From Codonopsis lanceolata (Eukaryota > Streptophyta > Magnoliopsida > Asterales > Campanulaceae): a stretch of DNA of 64,000 bases. The stretch covers positions 94,030,885 through 94,094,884 of the forward strand of contig CM028379.1 in the NCBI GenBank assembly GCA_013146195.2, read 5' to 3'. The notes beneath the pieces are model-generated. The model saw nothing but the letters and a program-made list of their open reading frames with translations, ran no database searches and had not been told where the DNA came from. Position numbers and translations under genes: made by a program. Numbering within the stretch: position 1 is the stretch's first letter; each line of letters begins with the position of its first letter. Below, in pieces: positions 10,430 through 23,100 of the stretch.

Positions 10430-11402
10430 TCTAGGCTAGGGAGGATAGACTCCATTCTGAAGCAGATTCATGATGTCTGAATACCAAGACGCGTTGTCTT
10501 TTTCAGGAGCAACATTGATTTTGAAGCAATAAGCCGGAGTGACCTTTTTCCCAACTATAAATGGTTGGATATTGGTTTCTGTGGGAATTTGAACCAATGA
10601 TGCTAGAGTGGCCAAGGCATCGGCGAATTGATTTCTACCTCGCGGCAAGTAATGAAACGGGATATTATCAAATTCGTTGGCTAGTGCTGTTAACTTGGCA
10701 TGATAGAGCTGCAGCCGGGGATCCTAGGTTTTCCACTTCCCTTCGACTTGGTTTATGATTAAGGCGAGTCACCATAGACTTCCAAGTCTTTGGCCTCTTT
10801 TCGGAGGGCTTTTTCTAGGCCGGCAATACAGGCCTCGTATTCAGCTGTGTTGTTTGAGCATTCAAATTCCAATCTTATGGCCATTGGAGTGTGGGAATCT
10901 GCTGGATAAATTAACAAGATCCATATGCCAAAGCCCCTTTTGTTGGCGGCTCCGTCAAAGAACATTTGCCAGCTGGTGTCATGATCGGCAATTTCTAGGA
11001 CACCTTCATCTAGGAAACTGGGCTCAGCTACATCTTCTGCTTCTAGAGGCAGATCGGCTAAATGGTCTTTAATTACGCTGCCTTTGATAGATTTGAGCGT
11101 GACATAGGTGATGTCAAAGTCGTTGAGGATGAATGACCATTTAGCTGGTCGACTGGAAAGTGATGGCTTGCCGAAGATGTATTTTATACGATCCATCCTG
11201 GAGATGAGTTTGATGGATCGAGCTTGCAGATAGGTTTTAAGTCTCTGGGTTGCCCAGACTAGGCCAATTCATCTTTTCTCTAATGTTGAGTAATTAAGCT
11301 CGCTTCCTTGCAGCTTCCTACTTATGAAGTAGATGGCATTTTCAATGTAGGAATTTTCTTTTTCTTGGGTGAACATAGCCCCTACTAACATATCTGTGAC
11401 AG
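10430..11402 (-). pseudogene. RNase H and archaeal-type RNase H of element A pol
   Basis: Downstream of RT the frame encodes the RT-linked RNase H (IKYIFGKPSLSSRPAKWS), then a second RNase H block with MFFDGAANKRG, CSNNTAEYEAC and LEVYGDSP, ending in RGRNQFADALATLAS. Two RNase H modules in tandem, the second of archaeal/plant type, is the diagnostic of the Tat lineage. The first catalytic Asp of the second domain is present (GAC at 10964-10966), unlike in element D. Several stops and frameshifts lie around 10745 and 11200-11400. Confidence 0.85.
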
Positions 11403-12573
11403 TTAAATATAAAAGGAGAGGTTTTGTGTATGGGTAGGAGCTAGCACTGGTGGATTGGTAAGGTAGGTTTTTATTTTTTCAAAGGCTAGCTCGCATTTCT
11501 CGTCCCAGATTTGGTCAGTGTTTTTCTTTAAAAGTTTGAATAGGGGCTCACATATGGATGTCAGCTGTCTAATGAAGCGGCTGATATATTGCAATCGACT
11601 CAGGAAACCTTTGACTTCCGTTGGAGTTTTTTGCTGTGGCATATTTATGATGGCTTTGATTTTGGCCGGCTCGATCTCGATGCCTTGCTCGGTCACCATG
11701 AATCCCAGGACCTTGCCTTTAGTAACCCCAAATGTTCATTTGGTGGGGTTAAGCTTCATCTGATGTTTTCTTAACCTTTCAAAGAATTTTCGAAGGTCTT
11801 TGATATGAGCACCGTTGGCATCGCTGGAGTGTACGATCATGTCGTCAACGTACACTTCGACTTCTTTATGAATCATGTCGTGGAAGAGGGCGGTGGCAGC
11901 TCTTTGATATATAGGCTCGGCATTTTTTAGCCCAAATGGCATGACAGTATAGCAGTAGGTTCCCCAAGGGGTGGTGAATGATGATTTTTCCTGGTCTTCT
12001 ACTGCCATTTTGATTTGACTATAGCCCAAAATGCCGTCTACGAAGGATCTTATTTTGTGAGAAGCCACAACGTCTACCACAATATCAATGTTGGGTAGAG
12101 GGAAGTCGTCTTTGGGTGACGCCTTGTTGAGGTCGCGGAAGTCTACCCAGATCCGAACCTTTCCGTTGGGCTTAGGAACAGTCACTATATTTGACAGCCA
12201 GATCGGGTATTCAACCACCCGAATGAATTTGACATGTAGCTGTTTCATGATTTCTTCTTTCACTTGTAGTGACCATTCTGGTTTGATTTGGCGGAGTTTC
12301 TGCTTGATTGGTCGAGCATCCAGATAAATAAGGATCTGATGTTCAACAATGGCTGGATCCAGGCCAGGCATATCTTCGTAGGACCATGCAAAGATGTCAA
12401 CGAATTCTTTAAGGAGGTCAATAAGTGCTACCCTTTCAGAGCCTTGTAGGTAGCTGCCGATTTTGACTTCTTTGGTTTCATTGTTCAGCCCTAGATTGAT
12501 GGTAGATAAGTCTTCATCTGCTGCTGCTGATTGATGTTTTTCTTGGTGCTTGACTGACTTTACGAGCTCAAGT
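11403..12573 (-). pseudogene. reverse transcriptase of element A pol, truncated
   Basis: The frame enters open at 12573 (LVKSVKHQEKH ...) and runs to a TGA at about 11736 in the TK*TFG context, then stays open to 11403. RT motifs in order: EYPIWLSNIVTVPKPNGK, IWVDFRDLNKASPKDDFPLP, SSFTTPWGTYCYTVMPFGLK and the catalytic VYVDDMIVHS, then the thumb region PTEVKGFLSRLQYISRF. It is less damaged than the element D copy. The upstream protease, gag and 5' LTR are missing because the sequence changes to an LTR start at 12574. Confidence 0.9.
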
Positions 12574-14212
12574 TGTGGGTGCCCCGGAAGGTATCCCCCC
12601 TGGATCGCGCGCTCCCTTTTTTAGGGGAACACGCGACTCGGGGAGGACATCACTCTTTCCATTTCATCCTCCCTTGTTTAGGGGAAGACAAAATTAAAAG
12701 TACAGAAAGAATGTTGTCAAAAAGCGCGTTGAATACGCCTCGATCACCTGAGTGAGCTTTTGGTCCATTATGAGAGCTTTGGATTTCTCTTTATCCCACC
12801 CTCCTTTGTTTAGAGGAAGACAAGGCACAGAAAATGCATCACCCTTTTCATTCCCATCGTCCCTTGTTTATGGAAAAACGAAAAAGTGCAAAAAAAGGAT
12901 GTGGCGAGGGCGCGTGGGAACACATCCTGCCTCACTATGGACTTTTCGAAAATTGCCTTAGGTCATTATGAGTGCCTGGGGTTTCTCCGCATCTCACCCT
13001 CCCTTGTTTAGGGGAAAACAAGATGCAGGAAATGCATCACTCTTTTCATTTCCATCGTCCCTTGTTTAAGGGAAAACAGAAAAGTGCAAAAAAAGGATGT
13101 TGCGGGCCTCACTGTGATCCAAAATGTTTAAATAAAGTCGCCATTTTTATTTTAAGGAGAAATAAAGAAAAACCAAAAAATAACCAGAGTTTGTAAAAGA
13201 AAAGGGTTTGGAGGCTAAGTTACGAGGTGGAAAGGTGTTAGGCACCCAACTTGCCCTTTCGATCTCAAAAAATAGTTTTTGGCTAAAATATGTTTTTATT
13301 ATATTTATCTATCAAATGAAATAAATACATTTAAAAATATTTGACCATAATAATGGCTCTTTTTAATGCTATTTTCTACATAGATCCGGGCAGCATAACA
13401 ACTTATATTTTTTACATTGGGTCGGATGAAAATAGCATTTTTTATATAAAAACCCTTAAAGGTTTACCTTTAAGAGCGTAAGGTGCGCTCGCTCTGTCCT
13501 TCCGGGAGAGGGAATCTTTTTGCTGCTGCTGCGGTTTGGGCAGAATAACTGCTTCCGAAAGTTGCTTTCAGACACCATAAAACGGGCGGAGCAACTACTT
13601 GCGTTTTTGTTGTTGTTTGCTTGCTGTTGGCGGAAATCAGGCAGAGCAACTGCTTGCTTATGACGGATTTGACCTTTGATTCGCAAGTAGCAACGCTCTT
13701 TTTTTGGGGATTTTTGAACCGTGGGAATAGGGTGGAACTCCTAGCCGAGGGCTAAGGCTCACTTTGACCGGTTGGTTTTGTGTTTGGAAGAGATTTGGAG
13801 GAGCTTCTAGGCTTTATAGAAGGAGGGGAACTCTCGCCTCATTACAGAACTGTTGTCAAGCGTATTTGGTGTGTGAATCTCTCAAGCCTGAGCCTTATTT
13901 ATAGGTCGAAGGAGGGATTTCGTCATTAAGAGGGCGCAGCCCCATTTCCATGTTGGCCACACTATTCATGGGTGGCGCCACCATTTTTTTGTTTCGATTT
14001 CCGACACTTTGGCCCCCCGCACCACTATTCATGCATCATTTCATTTCTTTTGCATTTTTTGCAATCTAAACCCTCGTGAATCCTTGACATTTGTTAGTGT
14101 TTAACCGTGTCTTGATAGCTAATCATTTTAATTATTGATATTATATTATTCTCTCTCTAATAAGGCGATTTCTCTCCTGATTTCTTTTGGTTTTGGCTCT
14201 GACTGCTAGGAA

Positions 14213-14975
14213 GATGGTCGGCCGTGGATGCAGCCTCCCATTGCCCTTCCGATCCTCCGGTCCTCCTCCTCCCTAAACCTGTACTGCATTCCTCCCCTAT
14301 TTCCCCTCTAGCTCCTTTCGTTATTCCTCCTTCTTCCTATAAGGGCGAGCCCTCTCAAACTATCGCCCCGATTTAATTGAATCCCTTTGCTTCTTCCGTC
14401 TCGCTTCTCCTCATTGGCAAATTTTCCCATGGGAGGCCCTATGGAATCCAGAAGTTATTTCATACTTTTGGCCTCAAAGCCGCATTTTCCATGGTCACCT
14501 TGACTCCAAGCACATCCTCATTCAAGTTAACCATGAAGAAGATTACCAACGCTTATGGATAAAGGATCAGTGGTACCTAGGCCGGTTTCCAATGAGGGTC
14601 TTTAAATGGACTCCTAACTTTCGCCCCGGATGTGGAAAGTCCCATTGTTCCCTCGCTTGGTTTGCTTTGTCGATTACCTATTCATTTATTCAATAAATCG
14701 GCTCTCTCTCTCTTGTTTCTTTTGGCCGGCCATTAATGTTGGATCAACCTACAATTAACTTTATCCCGACCTAGTGTGGCTCGAGTTTGTGGAAATCGAT
14801 CTAACAAAATCTTGTCCCAATAGGGTTTGGATTGATTGTGGTCAAGCCTATCCTAGTTTTTGGCAACCCGTTGAGGCCGAGAATAAGCCAACCTATTGCA
14901 TGCACCGCCTTCGCCAAGGGCATAACGAACTTAACCGCCGGGTCAAGAATCCGCATCCGATTGTTCAGAACAACC
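14213..14975 (+). pseudogene. LINE ORF1 remnant (DUF4283, zinc knuckle)
   Basis: The start region reads MVGRGC. Then two shifting frames encode LIGKFSHGRP, WIKDQWYLGRFPMRVFKW and SRPSVARVCVEIDL, the conserved blocks of the DUF4283 nucleic-acid-binding domain of plant LINE ORF1. The zinc knuckle that should follow is eroded to YCMHRLRQGHNELNRR: one Cys and the His remain of the CCHC pattern. Frameshifts at about 14475 and 14640. Confidence 0.75.
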
Positions 14976-15574
14976 CCTAAGGCCGTGGCTAAGAAACCCG
15001 CCCAACGTTGACGCCCAAGAAAGTCAATGCTAATATGCCCCCTACATCGATGCATGATCATCCTTCTACCGTTGAGGATCGCGGAAAGACAATTGATGAT
15101 AACCCTATTACGGCTAATAAGGAGACTTATGGCTCAAGCAATCCCATTCCTAAAGAGGCCGAGGTTCAAGATGGGAATCCCGATCGCTAGATCCTCGCTC
15201 AAGGCACCCCTGCATTGTGTGCAAGTTAATGCTCCTTCTAATGATCATGGCCCGTGAGCCACCTATTTCGGATGCTCAAAATTCAAACTTTGCTAATTCA
15301 AAGGTTCCCGCCCTTCTGATGATGTGGAAATCCCGATATGGATAGGATCCCGATATGCAAGATGATCTCAATGAGGAGGTTCTCGGTATCACATGTCCCC
15401 AAATAGATTTGCTTCTTAATATTTTGAAGATGAAGATGATTGTGCTCAACACTCATTTGAAGCCCTCAACTGAAGCGCCCAAGAAAATAAAAACCCGATT
15501 CCCCCATCGACCGCATGACTCGCTCCAAGGCGCCTAAGCCATCCGATGCTCCCTCTTTTCATACTTCCCATGGA

Positions 15575-16728
15575 TATTAAATTTCTCTTCCTGAATATTC
15601 GTGGAATAGGTAATGATCCCACAGCTAGTCGCTTCGAAAAGTTTGGTCAAGCTTCACAATATTTCTTTCATTATGCTTTTTGAGCCAAGCTTGATATTGC
15701 AAAGGTCCAACTCATCACTGTGAACTCCGATTCAGTTTTCTTATTCCAATTCTTCTAGCTCTATTTGGGTTTTTGTTAAATCTTGTTTCACCAGTCTCAG
15801 ATTGTGAATCCTCTCAACAAGTTTCTCTTAAAATCCAACATTATACGTGGTCTTTTCATGCCTTTGTTACTTGTGTTTATGCGAGGTGACTCACGTGAGC
15901 CGCCAAGATTTATGGGATGACATCATTCGCCGCCTCTCATATCTCTCATGATCCTTGGCTCATTGGTGGCGATTTTAATATAATCCTTAACCCGGCTGAA
16001 AACTGAGGAAATGGTTGGAATCGCTCTTGCTTGGAATTTCTCAGTTCTGTGATTCTGTTCTCGATTTGGGATATGTTGAAGTGATTATACGTGGTGGAAT
16101 AAACGTGGTGGATCCGCTACCATTTTTGAGCGTATTGATGGGCTTATGTAATCCAACTTGGCTTGATAAATTTAATGTCACTCGGCCATGCACCATCTCA
16201 ACAAAACATGCTCGGATCACTCTCCTTGCCATCATTCCGCTTACCCTCCGAAAGCCGCCACCTTTCGATTTCTTAACTCTCGATCTACTCATGATACTTT
16301 TATGGATAAAGAATGACACTTGGTCGCCTCCAAATGATCTCCATGATTCGCTTGCTCGCAAACTTCGTAGGTTAAGGAGGCTCTTAAACCCGAATAAGGC
16401 TACTTTGGCAACATATTTGAGCATCTCAAGAAATCGTAGAAGATGTTCTTGAGGTGAACTTCTATGATCTTAATAACTGATGAAAACCGAGCAAACCTTA
16501 TGGCGCCAAGCTCACTCCGGCTTCATCTTTCAAGGGAAAGTTTTTGGCCAAAAGTCTCGACTAAATGGCTTAAGGAGGCCAAGGAAATTCAAAGCTTTTT
16601 CATGCTTCCGTTAATCAATCTCGGCACGTTTTTATACACTCCATCCATGATGTTGATGGCATTATTTAAATAATGAGCAAGCAATTGAAGCATTTCTAGC
16701 CTATCCTTCGTTATTTTCGTGAGTCAAC
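15575..16728 (+). pseudogene. LINE ORF2 endonuclease remnant
   Basis: FLFLNIRGIGND near 15588 is the N-terminal NIRG motif of the apurinic-like endonuclease that nicks target DNA; PWLIGGDFNIILNP at about 15955 is its GDFN motif; CNPTWLDKF and the following blocks match the end of the domain. The region between endonuclease and RT (LHLSRESFWPK) follows, and the sequence runs into the assembly gap. Many stops. Confidence 0.8.
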
Positions 16729-16828
16729 NNNNNNNNNNNNNNNNNNNNNNNNNNNNNNNNNNNNNNNNNNNNNNNNNNNNNNNNNNNNNNNNNNNNNNNN
16801 NNNNNNNNNNNNNNNNNNNNNNNNNNNN
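16729..16828. other. assembly gap (100 N)
   Basis: There are exactly 100 consecutive N. A round length suggests a scaffold gap of unknown true size. It lies where the LINE reverse transcriptase (normally about 1.5-2 kb) should be, so the domain may be missing from the assembly and not from the genome. Confidence 0.97.
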
Positions 16829-17940
16829 CCTTTGATTTAAATGATATTCGCTCCCAAGATATCTCTCTGTGATGTCAAGATCGCCCTTGGCTGACCACCC
16901 AATAAAGGTCATTTTTCTATTTCTTCTGGCTATTTCCATTGTTTCTCCTCCTGGCCCTCGCTCGTTATCCTCTAAGTTTATTTGGTATAAACTTGTGCTA
17001 AGGCACATTAGCATCCTCGACTGGCGCTCTTTTCAGAACGACTTCCTTTCGATGAGGGTCTTGGCACAAAGGAGTCCAATTAGCTTCCAAATGCTCATGT
17101 TGTTTATCGGGATTTGTTGAAACATTTGATCACGCTTTTTATTCAAAGCACATCGCTTACCGATGGCATCACTTCCATAACATGATGGGATTCCCTGCTC
17201 CAGATTTACCCGATTCATCGGGCTTTGTTATGCCCGGTGGTTGCATGGTAATTCCATTCTATTTTCTATTCTCCCTTTAATTCTTTTGGCATCTATGGAA
17301 GTTCCAGAACTCCTCGGTTTTTGATTAATGAAAGAATACCTCCTTCGCTGATTATCAATAACATTGATTCGCACTGGCAGATTCTTAGCTCACCTGCTAT
17401 CAACTTTCCAATCCTTTCTCCCTTTCGCCCTGGTCTTCACCGATTTAAATGTATCAACATTCAGCCAGGTGGGTCTGAGCCCGCCTTTCCGCGGCTTCCT
17501 AAAATTGAATGTTGATGGTGCAAGTAGGGTAATCCGGGCTTAGCTGGTGGAGGGGTTCTTCTGATTCTTCCGTAGCCTCATTTTTGCCTTCTATAACTTT
17601 TATGGTTGCCGCTCTAACATGGTTGCCGAGATTCGCGGCATTGCATTATGGTATTCGGCCGGCTTGTTAATCATGGTTTCTCCGAGGTCACCATTGAGAC
17701 CGATTCATGAAGTTCTGCTTTGATTGTCTTTGTTCTCGCCATTCTCCCCTTGGGATCATATCTATATCTTTCTGACATCCAAATGCCTTAAAGAAAGAGG
17801 GCGATTCTCTTTTACTCATTGTTTCGTGGAGGCAAACAAGGTTGCGTATAGCTTGGCTAATTTGGCTTGCGACTCTTCTTCCGATGGAGAGTTTACGCCC
17901 AGCCGACATCAATCCTCCGATTCGGGCCTCATTCAAATTT
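16829..17940 (+). pseudogene. LINE ORF2 3' end: zf-RVT and RNase H remnants
   Basis: After the gap, FIWYKLVLRHISILDWRSF resembles the zf-RVT block (KLVW....PRHSFIAW). At 17505 onward LNVDGAS then NPGLAGGGVLL and AEIRGIALWYS give the plant LINE RNase H pattern; VTIETDS-like coding is at about 17690 in another frame. Stops and shifts are frequent. Confidence 0.75.
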
Positions 17941-18171
17941 TGATGCCTCGCAAACCCCTTTATCTTCGCTCTTTCTTATTCGCTTTTGTAATTTCCTTTC
18001 GAGGTCGCCCTCCGTCCTCCCATGTATAAGGGCAAGGCCGGTTGTCCCCTCAAGTTTGTAGCTTTTTATTTTTAATAAAATCTCATGGTGCCGCCCCTGC
18101 TTCCTTAAAAAAAAAAACAGTCTTGATATCACATGTCATGTTACATACAGGGTACGAAATTGGGTGTCTAA

Positions 18172-18500
18172 AGCCCCTCAACGATGGAGTTTACTGCAAC
18201 CCGGCTTACCGAGTAAACGAACATCATTGATAAGAATAGACTCCCAAATTTCGTGGAAATTACAATGGGAGAGATTCAAATGCGACGCTTGTGATACAAG
18301 AGTTTATAATGTAGTAGCTCCAAATCTCACATACCCTAGACATATTTAGTCTGCTATAGCAAAGTTATCATAGTTTTTAAGTAGATATGTAAATTAAGTG
18401 CTCGATGGTCTGACCTACCGAGTAGGTCGCCCACGTGATCCCTTAAAAGGAATCGACCAAACGTAGTTCGGCCTCAAAAAGAAACAACAACAGATGGTGC
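18172..18500 (-). other. 3' UTR of element B beside the LTR
   Basis: No gene is seen. The sequence starts aagcccctcaacgatgg and continues with acgaacatcattgataag, the same order as beside the LTRs of A and D. This confirms that the left LTR of element B is a 3' LTR. Confidence 0.7.
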
Positions 18501-20175
18501 TGCTTTACCCAAAGATAGGCAAACATGGACCTTTTCAAAACGTGCTTTCCCCAGTATAGGGAAAATGATGCAACCTTTTAAAACGCGATTTCCCCAACAT
18601 AGGGAAAGTGATGCAACCTTTTCAAAACGTGCTTTCCCCAGTATAGGGAAAGTGATGCAACCTTTAAAACGCCGCTTTCCTAGCGAAAGCGATGTCGTTA
18701 AAACGAGCTTCCCTAGCATAGGAAAGCGATGTCGCTTTTCAAAATGAGCTTTCCCCAAAGAAAGAGAAAGAGATGTCGCTAAAATGAGCTTTCCCCAAAG
18801 ATAGGAAAGCGATGTTGTTAAAATGAGCTTTCCTCAAAGATAGGAAAGCAATGTCGCTAAAATGAGCTTTCCCCTGCATAGGGAAAGCGATGTTGCTTTT
18901 CAAAATGAGCTTTCCCCTGCATAGGGAAAGCGATGTTGTTTTTGAAAACGGGCTTTCCCCAACATGGGGAAAGCGATGTTGTTTTTGAAAATGAGCTTTC
19001 CGCAGCATAGGGAAAGCGATGCTGCTTTTCAAAATGAGCTTTCCCCAGCATAGGGAAAGCGATGTTGCTTTTCAAAATGAGCTTTCCCAAAGATAGGAAA
19101 GCAATGTCGCTTAAAATGAGCTTTCCCCAGATAGGAAAGCGATGTCGCTAAAATGAGCCCCGCATAGGAAAGCGATGTTGTTTTGAAAACGGCTTTCCCA
19201 AAGATGGGAAAGCGATGTTGTTTTGAAAATGAGCTTTCCGCAGCATAGGGAAAGCGATGCTGCTTTTCAAAATGAGCTTTCCCCATCATAGGGAAAGCGA
19301 TGCTGCTTTTCAAAATGAGCTTTCCCCAGTATAGGGAAAATGATGCAACCTTTTAAAACGTGCTTTCCCCAGCATAGGGAAAGTGATGCAACCTTTTCAA
19401 AATGCGCTTTCCCCAGCATAGGGAAAGTGATGCAACCTTTTAAAATGCGCTTTCCCCAACATAGGGAAAGCGATGCTACTTTTCAAAACGAGCTTTTCCC
19501 AGCATAGGGAAAGCGATGCTGCTTTTCAAAATGAGCTTTCCCCAGCATAAGGAAAGTGATGCTGCTTTTCAAAATGAGTTTTCCCCAGCATTGGGAAAGC
19601 GATGCTGCTTTTCAAAATGAACTTTCCCCATCATAGGGAAAGTGATGCTATTTTTGAAAACGGGCTTTCCCCAGCATAGGGAAAGCGATGTTGTTGTTGA
19701 AAATGGGCTTTCCCCAGCATAGGGAAATCGATGCTGCTTTTGAAAACGGACTTTCCCCAGCATAGGGAAAGCGATGTTATTTTTGAAAACGGGCTTTCCT
19801 CAAAGATAGGAAAGCGATGTCGCTGAAAGCGTGCTTTCCCCAAAGATAGGAAAGCGATGTCGCCAAAATGAGATTTCAAAGATAGGACGCCGATGTCGCA
19901 AAATAAGCTTTCCCCAACATATGGAAAGTGATGTTGTTTTTGAAAACGGGCTTTCCCCAAGATAGGAAAAGCGATGTTGTTTTTTGAAAACGGGCTTTCC
20001 CCAGCATAGGGAAAGCGATGCTGTTTTTTGAAAACGGACTTTCCCCAGCATAGGGAAAATGATGTTGTTTTTTGAAAATGGGCTTTCCCTAGCATAGGGA
20101 AAATGATTTGTTTTTGAAAATGGGTTTTCCCCAGCATAAGGAAAGCAATGTTGCTTTTTTTTTTTTGAAAATGCA
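18501..20175. repeat. 43-bp tandem array (about 38-40 monomers)
   Basis: The monomer is roughly ttttcaaaatgagctttccc followed by cagcatagggaaagcgatgctgc, 43 bp. In most monomers GCTTTCCC and GGGAAAGC form a perfect 8-bp inverted repeat around cagcata (for example 19038-19045 and 19053-19060). Variant monomers of about 37-40 bp with ccaaagata in the loop keep at least 7 bp of the stem. The array takes the same place, next to the 3' LTR, as the 128-130-bp arrays of A and D. Confidence 0.93.
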
Positions 20176-23100
20176 GGGATGATGACAAGGTGAGTAATAT
20201 GTGGGAAAAGATTCAAGATCAGATACGGTGGCGCGAAACAATGTCGCTGAAACACGTACTTCAACATTTTGCAATTTAGTCTACTTGCATGCACTAGTTA
20301 ATAGTACCTGTACATGATTGATCTTTAAGAAAAACTAAATTTGCTAAACAGACTGTACTTCTTGGCTGGTGAGCTGAGGTTGTAGCTCTTTTGGGGGTTA
20401 TTCGAAGCTTTGGCTATAAACATAGGAGGTATGATGCATATGACATCTGGTTTCTAGCATCTAATGGGGTTTCTTAATGAGGAAAGGTAATGGAGAGCTT
20501 CTGTTTCCTTTTTTTTTTTTTTGACTTGATAACAAAATATCATGGTTTTGGCAAAGAAAGTAAGGAGGGGTTTCAAAACCCGGACCCATAGGACGAGATA
20601 ACATGGCAGTCAAGTAGCAAGATTTGACGGGGCTTAGAGAAATCAGCGCGATGCTTGAGTGAAACAAATGGCTCATCCTTATAAATGAGGTTCCGACCTT
20701 TGGTATTCTGGATAGATCGGAAAGTAGGGGCAAAATATATCCGAAATAAACTACCCGGCTTACAGAAATCATGAGGGAACTTATAGTAGTGTATCAGTCT
20801 TGCAACAGGTTATCTTGTGATAACCTTGGATTTTAGATGAGGATTAGGCATAATCAGCGATCTTGTCATTTAACCCTAAATAGTCCTTGCCTAACAAGGC
20901 CGAGGCAAAACTTTCTCGGTTGATATGTGTTTCCAAAATGCCTCTTTCCAAAATGACCAACAATTCACGACCCAAGGAATATGAGGTAGGGGACTGCATG
21001 GATAAGACTCATGAGTTTGGTGGGAAAAGCCCTAGGGTGGCTCAATTAACAAAATTTTCAAAATATGATAGAAAGCCCCTAGTATAATTGATACCTTTTT
21101 ATGGATATGAATGACCTCAAAAGGAAGTGGATGAAGGGAAAGCCCCTTGTTTTTCTTCTTCTTCTTTTTTTTTTTTTTTTTTTTTGTGTTTTCTTCTTCT
21201 TTTTTCCTTTTTTTTTTTTTTCTTTTTTTCCCTTTTTTTCGAGAAAATCAAGGGCATAGGATATGAGGATGATTCTACGGAGTAAGAAAGAGAGTCGGAG
21301 TTCAGAGTTCACCGAGTATCACCCGGTTGATGGTTTATGGACCATACTTGGTAGTTATCTTTTGATGTTTTCATGTGTCTTAGCAGGGAGTCCATCTTAG
21401 ACTCAGATCACATTTTAACCGATTGAAGTAGAGCTGTCGATCATGGTTCAAGGTGTTCTGCTTAAACTTTTGGGGATGGATTGGCTTTGAGGTTAGAAGG
21501 TCTCTTTATGTATTTGGTTTATGTTAAAAGGCGATCAATAATTTGATCGTTGGTTGACTTTTCAGGCTATGGATTTTAGACGGATAATTGGCTTTTTGGC
21601 TTTGGTTTTTTTTTTTTTTGACTTTGGGTATAGCTTTGGCTTTGGTTATGGCTTTTTGTTTCTGATTCACCTCTGAAGAAGTGTATATGTGTTGTTTTTC
21701 CCGAGAAACCCCAAAATTAGTCTGGGCAAAAGGGAGAGATACAAATTATGGTCTCTGCTCCAAAGAGATTTTTCTTTTCTTTTCTCTCTCTTTTTTTTCT
21801 TCTTTTTTTTGTTTGTTTTTTCTTTTTATTTTTTATTTTTTATTTTTTTTTCTTTCGGAGCATCATCATAGCAGTTAAGAATGTCATCTCTCTTTTTGAG
21901 GCAAAGGGATAATCATTCTTGATGGACATAAGAAGGCGATACAGACCCCTAGTTTTTGGACACTGGATCATAGGGATAGTTGTTTGGCTGGGGATATTGG
22001 GAGGTCTTAGTTTCGGTAGGGATTTCGGCATATGGTGGACTAAAAATGGGTTTCAGGTTTTCGGAGAAATTTTGGTATATGGTGGAAAGCCCTAGTATGC
22101 TACTAACAGCTCGGCCGCAATGGGTCGAAGGTGATTCCGGTCAAGACGACTTGCCTGCTTTGAATTTCATGTGTTCTTAATAGTCTGTGGGTCCATATCT
22201 TCTTGATGAATCATTATCAACTCTTGTAGATTTAGGTGTTTTAAGGGAGTCAACTTATCATCAATCAGAAGAAAACTTTTCCAGGGATACTCAGAAATAG
22301 ATGACCTGAAAAAGAAAAGATATATAGACAATCTACGAAAACTGACGCTGAGTTGAAAAAGAGTTGTTTCCTGGAGATTTAATTTGGCAAAAGGAGATTC
22401 AAAGGTAAAAAAGGTTTTTGGAGGCGTATACACAAGGGTATTCTAGGGTTTGACGAGTCTTAGGACTATTCCTGGAATAGTGGATTCTTTCTCCAGAGTA
22501 TAGGACCCTTGACTCCCCAAAATCGGACTGATCTCAGGCGAAGGGCCTATACTCATTCCGGGATCCACCATTCAAAATGGTCTAGGTCGAACATCAGAAA
22601 ATAATTAGTCAGCCCCTATGTATACTTTATTCATATCTTTTTTTTTTTTTTTACAGGGGTTGACCAATGATTCAGAGATGTAAAAATCGATCGGTCCATG
22701 AAGTATCCTGAGAATCTATATTTAATTTAACGTTGGCTGATGCAGGGGGTAGGCTGGCCATGGTGTAGGGTAGCAGTTCGGAATATTTCTACGTGCGTGC
22801 GCGTGTGTGCGGTATCTAGAAAGCAGTAAAAATCTCTTTTTTTCCAGATATAAAGCAAGAAATAAAACAAATATGGCATGTCTTGTTGTTCTTCGTGGAT
22901 TTTCTCTGCTTTTTAGTTTGAACGTGAGCAAGCAACCATTCAGATCAAGAAATAGAAAGAAAAGTGGAGAATCTATCTATTCCTATTAATTACATATTGT
23001 CCTAGTCCCCAAAATAAAATGACAGAATGAAAGAATATGTACATATTTTGTGCGATGAAAGTAAAGTACGCAAAATAAAAATATAGAGCAGAATAAAGCA

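Larger units (their letters stand above)
14120..18119 (+). mobile_element. L1-type LINE, degenerate
   Basis: It is flanked by GTCTTGATAGC (14109-14119) and GTCTTGATATC (18120-18130), a target duplication with one mismatch inside LTR sequence that is continuous in other copies. It ends with taataaaatctcatggtg and an A-run at 18106-18117. Order: ORF1 (DUF4283), endonuclease, then a gap where the reverse transcriptase should be, zf-RVT-like region and RNase H. All frames are full of stops. RNase H after RT is typical of plant L1 elements. Confidence 0.9.
12574..18171 (-). repeat. left (3') LTR of element B, interrupted by a LINE
   Basis: It starts TGTGGGTGCCCCGGAAGG and ends ...GGGTGTCTA at about 18171, missing the final CA. 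Without the 4.0-kb LINE at 14120-18119 it is about 1.6 kb. It carries LTR tandem-repeat units with CCCTTGTTTAGGGG (12785-13090), the conserved block at 13190-13260, the TATA box at 13896-13903 and a GC-rich stretch at about 13970. Confidence 0.85.

Noticed and set aside
18501..20175. CRISPR-like array of short palindromic repeats
   Set aside because: The monomers are contiguous without unique spacers, there are no cas genes, and the context is a plant retroelement.
18474..20294. Several long minus-strand open frames with repeating GKAHFEKQHRFP-like text
   Set aside because: They come from the 43-bp array, whose length is not a multiple of three, so all frames show similar repeats; no start, no unique domain.
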